From Amphritea sp. (GTDB taxonomy: Bacteria > Pseudomonadota > Gammaproteobacteria > Pseudomonadales > Nitrincolaceae): a DNA stretch of 14,356 nt. A program made the translations under genes and the position numbers. The notes beneath the pieces were generated by a model that searched no databases, had not been told where the DNA came from, and saw only the letters and a list, made by a program, of their open reading frames with translations. The stretch is taken from the NCBI GenBank assembly GCA_024679635.1, contig JAIBDA010000024.1:1-14356 (forward strand), given 5' to 3'. Below, one piece after another: positions 5,040 through 11,293 of the stretch. Every line of letters starts with the position of its first letter. The first letter of the stretch is position 1.

Positions 5040-6385
5040 TGCCCCGCGCCCTTAGAGCCCGTCTTCTTCTCACCTCATTGCTTCTGCTGCCGGTTTTCTT
5101 TGGCCTGACAGGCTTTGCCCTGCAGCAGGCATTTCACCATAGTTTGGAGGCGGCAGAAGAGGAACGGCTTAAACTGCAGGTCTATCTGATTCTGGGTGCT
5201 GCAGAATTGAAAGGTGATCGGATAATGATCCCTGATGACATACAGGAGCCCCGTTTCGCTCAGGTTGAATCCGGTCTGTATGGTTTTCTGCATGAGGGTG
5301 ATGAGATGCTGGTTTGGTATTCAGAATCAGCCAAACTGATCAGTGATGCTCTGCTGGAGCAGTTGGCGTTTGATGGTCTGAGTACCGGTGATTCCCGGTT
5401 TGATCAATTGCCAGAACAGGGGCTTTTCGTTTACCAGTTCGCCCTGCTGTGGGAAATTGCCGGGAAAGAGCATAATTATGTATTCACTGTGCTGGAGTCT
5501 GACAGCTCGGTGAAAACGGAACAAAAAGCTTTTAATACCCGCCTCTGGGGCTGGTTGGGTGGGGCAATCTTTTTCTTTTTATTGATTGAAACCGCGTTGA
5601 TTCGCTGGGGACTTAAGCCGTTGACGCGGTTAGCTGAGGACTTGAAGCGAATTGAGATGGGTCAAAGTGATAAGTTGACCGGGGAGTACCCCACGGAAGT
5701 GCAGGCGGTTACTGATAATCTTAATCTATTGATACATAACGAACGCCAGCAGCGTGAACGCTATCGAAATACCTTGGGTGATCTGGCTCACAGCTTGAAA
5801 ACACCCTTGGCAGTGATCCGGGGTGCCGGGCAAGAGAAACTTGATTTTAACGGGTACCAAACACTGGTAACTGAGCAGGCTGGACGGATGGATCAGATCG
5901 TTCAGTACCAGTTATCCCGCGCCGTAAAGAGTCAGGGGCGGACTCTGGCTAAAAAGACAGCGGTTGCTCCACTGATTCAACGGATGGTCACTGCGCTGAG
6001 TAAAGTTTATCGGGATAAAGATGTTGAGGTGGCGCTTGACCTGCAAGGAGAGTATCAGCTTGCAGCCGATGAGAGAGATCTGATGGAGCTACTGGGTAAT
6101 GTGCTCGAAAATGCTTTTAAATACGGCCGCAGTCAGGTTGCTGTCAGCTTTAGTAATGGCTCTGGCATGCTACAGATCGATATAGCTGATGATGGAGAGG
6201 GAGTCTCCCCAGAACTACGACAGACCATTCTGAAGCGGGGTGAGCGAGCTGATACTTCCGCGCCAGGACAAGGTATCGGTCTCTCTGTTGCGGTGGATAT
6301 TCTCAGTAGTTATGACGGCGAATTGGAGATTAGAGAGTCAGCATTTGGCGGCGCGCTATTTTCAATCAGATTTCCCTTGAACTGA
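5036..6385 (+). CDS. PhoQ-like sensor histidine kinase
   Basis: The 449-residue inner-membrane kinase has TM1 at about 8-28, a periplasmic sensor of about 140 residues, TM2 at about 170-191 and a HAMP linker (about 192-240). The phosphorylation motif LAHSLKTPLAVIRG follows, with H252. The ATPase domain shows the N box around N359 (ENAFKYG), the G1 box DDGEGV (D385-G389) and the G2 box GQGIGLSV (about G411). HSLKTPLAV is the PhoQ form of the H box. The periplasmic part is acidic and contains EEER, DDIQEP and HEGDEML, but I do not see the compact acidic patch of E. coli PhoQ, so the signal may differ. It starts inside the stop of the response-regulator gene; a second ATG at 5039 would remove one residue. 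It is the partner of the upstream regulator and the last gene before a terminator. Confidence 0.94.
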   Translation: MMPRALRARLLLTSLLLLPVFFGLTGFALQQAFHHSLEAAEEERLKLQVYLILGAAELKGDRIMIPDDIQEPRFAQVESGLYGFLHEGDEMLVWYSESAKLISDALLEQLAFDGLSTGDSRFDQLPEQGLFVYQFALLWEIAGKEHNYVFTVLESDSSVKTEQKAFNTRLWGWLGGAIFFFLLIETALIRWGLKPLTRLAEDLKRIEMGQSDKLTGEYPTEVQAVTDNLNLLIHNERQQRERYRNTLGDLAHSLKTPLAVIRGAGQEKLDFNGYQTLVTEQAGRMDQIVQYQLSRAVKSQGRTLAKKTAVAPLIQRMVTALSKVYRDKDVEVALDLQGEYQLAADERDLMELLGNVLENAFKYGRSQVAVSFSNGSGMLQIDIADDGEGVSPELRQTILKRGERADTSAPGQGIGLSVAVDILSSYDGELEIRESAFGGALFSIRFPLN

Positions 6386-6390
6386 TTAAT

Positions 6391-6417
6391 AAAAAGCCCT
6401 CAATAAGAGGGCTTTTT
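6391..6417. terminator. Bidirectional terminator between the kinase gene and argA
   Basis: A perfect 11-bp inverted repeat (AAAAAGCCCTC and GAGGGCTTTTT) with a 5-base loop has a T-run on either strand. It sits 5 bases after the kinase stop and 15 bases beyond the argA stop, so it can end both convergent transcripts. Confidence 0.93.
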
Positions 6418-6432
6418 AGTAGAGTTCTATCT

Positions 6433-7770
6433 TTAAATCGATTTAGAAAACGCTTTAGAATTTCGCTGGAAGTTATACAACGCTTGCTTACCATTGGGCA
6501 GATTACTGACCTCTGTCTCGACGAAGCCCCGTTCGATAAACCAGTGAGCAGTGCGGGTTGTAAGCACAAATAACCGGTTCAGCTGCTGATGACGGGCTGA
6601 TTCTTCAATCGCCATAAGTAGTTTGTCTCCCCGGTCCCCGCCTCGATATTCCGACGCAATAGCAACGCAAGCCAGTTCTGCGGCCTGCTCATCGCTGAAT
6701 GGATATAGAGCGGCACAGCCGACAATGGCGCCATCAAGGTCGATAACCGTAAAGCAGTTAATTTCAGCTTCCAGCAGCTCCCGAGAACGGCGTACCAGAA
6801 TACCCGCTTGCTCCATCGGTTGAATCAGTTCAAGAACGCCACCGACATCTTCAATAGTCGCCGGACGAATTTGCTCGTAAGACTGCTCGATCACCATGGT
6901 GCCGATACCATTACGGCTAAATAGTTCAGAAACCAAAGCGCCGTCTTCACGGTAACTGATCAGGTGACTGCGGGGCACGCCGTTACGTGAAGCCTCTACC
7001 GCTGCCTTCAGGTGGCGTGAAAGCTCAGAAGGAGGCTGGTCAGGATCGTCATGCTTGGCCATATACTGGTTGACCAGACGTTCTGCCGTATCCGCCAGAA
7101 TTTCAGAGCGTAACGCGTCATTGCTGTCACGAACGCCGCCATCCTCGCCAAACATAATAAGCTTATCTGCACCCAGGCTGGTAGCTACCTGAGTGGCCAC
7201 ATCTTCCACGGCGAGATTGAATATCTCCCCGGTGGGGGAAAAGCCTAAGTGGGATAGCAAGACAATATTATTAATGCTTAGCTGTTGGCGTATCGCCTCG
7301 CTATCTACCCGACGCACTTCGCCGGTGTGACAAAGGTCAACGCCCTTATAGATTCCCACCGGTCGGGCAGTGACAAAGTTTCCACTGCAGACTCTGATTT
7401 TGGCCCCGTGCATCGGTGAATTTGCTAAGCCCATGGATAGCTTAGCTTCAACCTCTGTACGCAGGCTGGCTGCAGCTTCAATGACACACTGTAGTGTAGC
7501 GCTATCGGTTACCCGGAGGTGGTGATGAACTTTGTCACTGATTTGTAGTTGCTCAAGCCTGGCTGCAATTTGTGGCCGTGAGCCGTGAATCAATACTAGT
7601 TTAACGCCGAGACTATTGAGCAAGGCGATGTCGTGAATGATGTTGCCAAAATTATCATCGGCGAGCGCCTCCCCTCCTAGCATCAGGACGAAAGTTTTCC
7701 CCCGATGCGCATTAATATAGGGAGAGCTGTGACGGAACCAGTTTACGTATTGGTTGTTATCATTAATCAC
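6433..7770 (-). CDS. argA: N-acetylglutamate synthase
   Basis: ArgA transfers an acetyl group from acetyl-CoA to glutamate, the first step of arginine synthesis; the bacterial enzyme is usually inhibited by arginine. The 445 residues are close to the 443 of E. coli and colinear with it. They comprise an amino acid kinase-like domain (about 24-290; RGKTFVLMLGGEAL, HGSRPQI) and a C-terminal GNAT acetyltransferase domain (about 297-435). The GNAT part has the acetyl-CoA loop YRGGDRGDKLL (R376) and the conserved FVLTTRTAHWFIERGF. The start is GTG at 7770, two bases after the argE stop. The nearest Shine-Dalgarno-like AAGG is 14 bases away, so translation probably depends on coupling to argE. No nearby ATG is in frame. 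It is the last gene of the argE-argA operon and ends at a bidirectional terminator. Confidence 0.97.
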   Translation of the reverse strand: MINDNNQYVNWFRHSSPYINAHRGKTFVLMLGGEALADDNFGNIIHDIALLNSLGVKLVLIHGSRPQIAARLEQLQISDKVHHHLRVTDSATLQCVIEAAASLRTEVEAKLSMGLANSPMHGAKIRVCSGNFVTARPVGIYKGVDLCHTGEVRRVDSEAIRQQLSINNIVLLSHLGFSPTGEIFNLAVEDVATQVATSLGADKLIMFGEDGGVRDSNDALRSEILADTAERLVNQYMAKHDDPDQPPSELSRHLKAAVEASRNGVPRSHLISYREDGALVSELFSRNGIGTMVIEQSYEQIRPATIEDVGGVLELIQPMEQAGILVRRSRELLEAEINCFTVIDLDGAIVGCAALYPFSDEQAAELACVAIASEYRGGDRGDKLLMAIEESARHQQLNRLFVLTTRTAHWFIERGFVETEVSNLPNGKQALYNFQRNSKAFSKSI

Positions 7771-7772
7771 GA

Positions 7773-8924
7773 TTAAAAACAGTACCTTGCAATCAGTTGT
7801 TCTAATACTGCTACTGTAGGCTTAATCTGGTCAAAAGCCAAATATTCGTCGGGCTGGTGGGCTTGATCGATTGATCCTGGGCCCATAACAATCGTATCCA
7901 TACCCAGTGATTGCAGGAAGGGAGCCTCGGTGCCAAATGCCACTGCTTCAGCCTGATAACCCGTTAAACGCTCGGCTGTTGTGACCAGCTCGGAGTGCTT
8001 ATCATTGTTAAATGCAGGTATGCCTGGAAATAGCGGTTCCGTGGATATGGTTACGCCAAACTGCTGCTCAAGCGGGAGTAATCGCTTATGGACACTCTCA
8101 CGCAGCAGATCGGCAGACATCCCGGGAAGCGGACGCAGGTCATATTCAACTTCACAGGCACCACAGATCCGGTTGGGGTTGTCGCCGCCATGGATACATC
8201 CCAGGTTTAGTGTGGGTACTGAAACCTTAAAATCACTGTTCTGGTAGTCGCGCTGCAGCTCTTGGCGGAAACTGATTAGCTCACCGAGTACTGAATGCAT
8301 CGCATCCAAAGCACTGGCGCCGAGGCTGGGGTCGGATGAGTGGCCGGCACTCCCCTTTACCTTTACCTGTTCCATCATCATCCCTTTATGCATATAGATT
8401 GGTCGTAGGCTGGTGGGCTCCCCAATAACCGCATAGCGGGCTTTAGGGTAACCGGCTTCAGCGAGTGCCCGGGCACCATTCATAGAGCTTTCTTCATCTG
8501 CGGTGGCAAGTATGATCAGCGGCTGTTTTAGGGTTTTGTCAGTGAATTTACGGGCCGCTTCAATCGCAATAGGAAAGAAACCTTTCATATCACAGGTACC
8601 TAAGCCGTAAAAACGGCCATCTTTCTCTGTCAGTTTAAAAGGATCACTGTTCCAAAGTTCGGCGTTGAAGGGGACTGTGTCGGTATGGCCGGACAGAACT
8701 AGCCCACCAGGGCCACTGCCGAGTGTTGCTATCAGGTTAGCTTTTTCCGGATGGCCGGGGATCGTCATCACCTCTGTCTGAAAGCCTAGGCCGGATAGCC
8801 AGCTTTCCAGCTTCTCGATTACGCCCAGATTACTCTGGTCCCAATGGGCGGCAGTGCAGCTTACGGAGGGAGTCGCGATAAGCTCTGTCAGCATGGTGAG
8901 CAGATCAGGTGGTGAGGATTGCAT
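7773..8924 (-). CDS. argE: Acetylornithine deacetylase
   Basis: ArgE removes the acetyl group from N2-acetylornithine to give ornithine in the linear arginine pathway; it is a cytoplasmic zinc/cobalt M20-family enzyme. The 383 residues equal the E. coli length. Metal and catalytic positions are intact: H80 and D82 in GHTDTVPF, D112 in GTCDMKG, E144 and E145 in ADEESSM, E169 in GEPT, and H356 in AHQPDEY. The second M20 lobe (dimerisation) lies at about 180-285 (GSAGHSSDP onward). The start is ATG 8924, with only a weak GGA at Shine-Dalgarno distance. It is the first gene of the argE-argA operon. I looked for a palindromic ARG box in the 55-base gap upstream and saw none, so control by ArgR is not supported by eye. 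Having both ArgE and a full-length ArgA fits the linear, non-recycling pathway. Confidence 0.97.
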   Translation of the reverse strand: MQSSPPDLLTMLTELIATPSVSCTAAHWDQSNLGVIEKLESWLSGLGFQTEVMTIPGHPEKANLIATLGSGPGGLVLSGHTDTVPFNAELWNSDPFKLTEKDGRFYGLGTCDMKGFFPIAIEAARKFTDKTLKQPLIILATADEESSMNGARALAEAGYPKARYAVIGEPTSLRPIYMHKGMMMEQVKVKGSAGHSSDPSLGASALDAMHSVLGELISFRQELQRDYQNSDFKVSVPTLNLGCIHGGDNPNRICGACEVEYDLRPLPGMSADLLRESVHKRLLPLEQQFGVTISTEPLFPGIPAFNNDKHSELVTTAERLTGYQAEAVAFGTEAPFLQSLGMDTIVMGPGSIDQAHQPDEYLAFDQIKPTVAVLEQLIARYCF

Positions 8925-8979
8925 AGAAAGGTCCGGTTTTTATACGTTATCCGGGTATTGTGCAGCTTTCGAAGGAAAT

Positions 8980-9012
8980 AAAAAAGGCGATCATAGGATG
9001 ATCGCCTTTTTT
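8980..9012. terminator. Terminator of the DUF47-pit operon
   Basis: A perfect 15-bp inverted repeat (AAAAAAGGCGATCAT and ATGATCGCCTTTTTT) with a 3-base AGG loop lies 15 bases past the pit stop on the minus strand. It is symmetric, so it could also stop plus-strand transcription. It lies directly upstream of argE and insulates it from pit. Confidence 0.93.
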
Positions 9013-9026
9013 TGCCGGTATTTTAT

Positions 9027-10292
9027 TTAACTGAAAATAGCTTTCAGTGAGAAGAAAATTATAATCGACAGGAAGGCGCCGGCAGGTAGTGTGACTAACC
9101 AGGAGACAAAAATAGTGCCTACAACTTGCAGGTTCAGGGCTGAAAGTCCCCGTGCGAGGCCTACACCCAGAATTGCACCTACCAGGGTATGGGTTGTCGA
9201 AATTGGCAGGCCGGTACCCGAAGCAAATACAACCGTAGAGGCTGCCGCCAGGGTTGCAGCAAAACCACGGCTTGGGGTTAGTTCGGTAATGTTGTTACCT
9301 ACGGTTGCGATAACTTTATGGCCGTACATAACCAGACCAGCAACAATACCGCCGCCGCCAAGTAACAGGATCCAGACCGGCATGGCAGACTTTTGCGCTA
9401 CTTCACCTGCAGAACCGACTACGCCGACAACTGCGGCCAGCGGGCCGACGGCGTTAGCAACGTCGTTAGATCCATGAGCAAACGCCATTGCGCAGGCGGT
9501 AAACATCATCAGAACGCCAAATACTCTTTCAACGCTGGCGAAATGGTAGTCGCTGTTGTCCTCCGTTTTTGCGTGAATCTTGCGCAGCATGAAAATGCCC
9601 AGAAGCATGGTGATAAGCGCGATGCCAATTGAGATCAGCGCGCTGTTAGCAAAGCCAGGATTGAGTCCGATATGCTTCAAACCCTTGGTAAAAGTAACCA
9701 TTGAGATCATGAAGCCAACGAGGAAAATGTACATCGGGACATATTTTTTAGCATTCTTGAATGGATCTTCAGTATCAAGAATCAATTTTTGTACACTTCG
9801 GAATAAAAAGAAGGCGATAAAGCCTGCCGTCAGTGGCGAGACGACCCAGCTGGCAACGATCTTTCCTACTTTAGCCCAGTGGACGGCATCGACAGAAATA
9901 CCGACGGCAGCAAAGCCGACAATCGCTCCGACGATGGAGTGGGTGGTTGATACCGGCCAGCCCATAGCGGTTGCTGCCAATAACCAGATGCCCGCAGCAA
10001 GCAGGGCCGAGAGCATGCCGTATACCAGCAGCTCAGGAGAGCCTGACAGTATTGCCGGGTCGATAATTCCTTTACGTATGGTTGCGGTTACCGCCCCTCC
10101 TGCCAGATAAGCACCGGCAAATTCAAAGATAATAGCGATCACTATCGCTTGTCTTAGGGTTAAAGCTTTGGAACCTACCGAGGTTCCCATAGCATTAGCC
10201 ACATCGTTAGCGCCCACACCCCAGGCCATAAAGAATCCAAACACACACGCCATGATGACAAGGATATTGCCATATTCCGCAATGATGCTCAT
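9027..10292 (-). CDS. pit: PiT-family inorganic phosphate transporter
   Basis: The 421-residue integral membrane protein belongs to the PiT family (Pfam PHO4), which imports phosphate with a cation, as metal-phosphate with protons in bacteria. The two family signatures, one per inverted half, are present: GANDVANAMG with D30 near the N-terminus and AHGSNDVANAVG with D277. Around ten hydrophobic segments are spread over the length, with a polar cytoplasmic loop in the middle (about 240-255, HAKTEDNSDYH). STTHSIVGAIVG and STTHTLVGAILG form a second internal repeat pair. The length is nearer that of the shorter two-gene PiT proteins than the 499 residues of E. coli PitA. The start is ATG 10292 with AGG about 10 bases upstream. 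It follows the DUF47 gene by 43 bases, the common DUF47-pit operon, and is followed by a strong terminator. Confidence 0.95.
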   Translation of the reverse strand: MSIIAEYGNILVIMACVFGFFMAWGVGANDVANAMGTSVGSKALTLRQAIVIAIIFEFAGAYLAGGAVTATIRKGIIDPAILSGSPELLVYGMLSALLAAGIWLLAATAMGWPVSTTHSIVGAIVGFAAVGISVDAVHWAKVGKIVASWVVSPLTAGFIAFFLFRSVQKLILDTEDPFKNAKKYVPMYIFLVGFMISMVTFTKGLKHIGLNPGFANSALISIGIALITMLLGIFMLRKIHAKTEDNSDYHFASVERVFGVLMMFTACAMAFAHGSNDVANAVGPLAAVVGVVGSAGEVAQKSAMPVWILLLGGGGIVAGLVMYGHKVIATVGNNITELTPSRGFAATLAAASTVVFASGTGLPISTTHTLVGAILGVGLARGLSALNLQVVGTIFVSWLVTLPAGAFLSIIIFFSLKAIFS

Positions 10293-10335
10293 GATAACTA
10301 CCTAATTTTAAGATTCAGAAAAGTTTATTTGAGGT

Positions 10336-11016
10336 TTATTTCGCTAGCAGCAATTGCAGGCGGCTACCCACTTGTTGTGCTTTGTCAGCGAGATCACCAA
10401 TCCAACGGATAACCTGATAAAGGAACATCGCATCGATTGGATTCAGATCTTGTTCCACTACAAACAGTGCAGAGCGTACTTCGCGTTCCATTTCGTCAGC
10501 GTCGTGCTCTAGGTCATCCAAGTCGTGGATCATCTGCTCGACGACCTCAACTTCATGACCTCGGAAGCCTGCAGTAATCAGCTCATCAAGCTCATTCAGA
10601 GCGGTCAGTGCCTGGCCTGATGTTTTCAGGGAGGCGCGGATGTATTCCGAAATGATCGGTTGTATCTGGGCGGGAATGGACATTTTTCGCCCTAGCATTA
10701 ACCCGGCAATGTCTTTAGCTCTGTTGGCAATTTTGTCTTGCATGCGCAACAGTTCGAGAAGATCGGTACGGGGTACTGGCAGGAAGATACTGTTCGGAAG
10801 ATTCATGCGAATCTCCTTCTTCATTGTATCGGCTTCACCTTCGAGTACCGCGATGTTGTGTTGAATTTTTGCGGCCTGTTCCCAATCATCTTCCATAACG
10901 GCGTCAAAGAAAGGAATCAGTTGAATCGCACAGGCATGAGCTTTAGCAATATGTTCCTGCATAGGCTGGAAAGGCGATCGTGCAAACATCTGCAAAATCG
11001 GATTATTAGTAACCAT
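10336..11016 (-). CDS. DUF47 / TIGR00153 PhoU-like protein
   Basis: The 226-residue, almost all-helical soluble protein belongs to DUF47 (TIGR00153), relatives of PhoU that are nearly always encoded with a PiT transporter and thought to regulate it. Evidence is the family-typical N-terminus (NPILQMFARSPFQPMQEH), repeated charged helices and DDLEHDADEMEREV (about 170-183), whose acidic pattern resembles the metal-binding helices of PhoU. ATG 11016 is preferred: GGTGA lies 5 bases before it. The in-frame GTG at 11025 would add three residues but overlaps that Shine-Dalgarno. It is the first gene of the DUF47-pit operon. A -10 hexamer and tandem repeats that resemble a Pho box lie upstream, so phosphate control by PhoB is possible (inference). 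Confidence 0.92.
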   Translation of the reverse strand: MVTNNPILQMFARSPFQPMQEHIAKAHACAIQLIPFFDAVMEDDWEQAAKIQHNIAVLEGEADTMKKEIRMNLPNSIFLPVPRTDLLELLRMQDKIANRAKDIAGLMLGRKMSIPAQIQPIISEYIRASLKTSGQALTALNELDELITAGFRGHEVEVVEQMIHDLDDLEHDADEMEREVRSALFVVEQDLNPIDAMFLYQVIRWIGDLADKAQQVGSRLQLLLAK

Positions 11017-11049
11017 AAAAATCACCGGTTTTAGTGCAAAATTTTCGCG

Positions 11050-11102
11050 AGTATACGTTGGGCTGACTTCTGTTTGTAGTCAAAATGAAACATAAATGTA
11101 AC
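11050..11102 (-). promoter_or_regulatory. Promoter and Pho-box-like repeats upstream of DUF47-pit
   Basis: On the minus strand, GTTACAT (11096-11102), four AT-rich bases and GTTTCAT (11085-11091) reproduce the 7-4-7 layout of a Pho box. They match the E. coli CTGTCAT half-site at 4 and 5 of 7 positions. A degenerate third unit (11074-11080) continues the 11-base period and occupies the -35 slot of a good -10, TATACT (11050-11055). The promoter gives a leader of about 27 bases. Confidence 0.4.
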
Positions 11103-11293
11103 TAATTTGGCATAAGTGGCATTTGTATCCTTGGTAAATTGCATAGGGTCTATTGTAACTAACTGTTTTATGGGTTTTTTATATGTTCAATTTTGTATTG
11201 TTAAACTTTTGTTACAGAAGAATCTGTCGAGACGAAAAGCACTTTTTGCTAAGCTGAAGGAATATATCGGCCACCGACAGAGTACCTCAATAT

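Noticed and set aside
8925..8979. ARG box (ArgR operator) before argE
   Set aside because: I looked for paired TGAAT/ATTCA half-sites and found none; only a weak TATAAA sits very close to the start codon.
9580..10110. Plus-strand open frame of 176 codons opposite pit
   Set aside because: Antisense to a confident PiT transporter gene, of low-complexity composition and without family motifs.
11104..11145. Possible sigma-54 promoter (TGGCA elements) before glnE
   Set aside because: The spacing between the GG and GC elements does not fit the -24/-12 rule in any register I tried.
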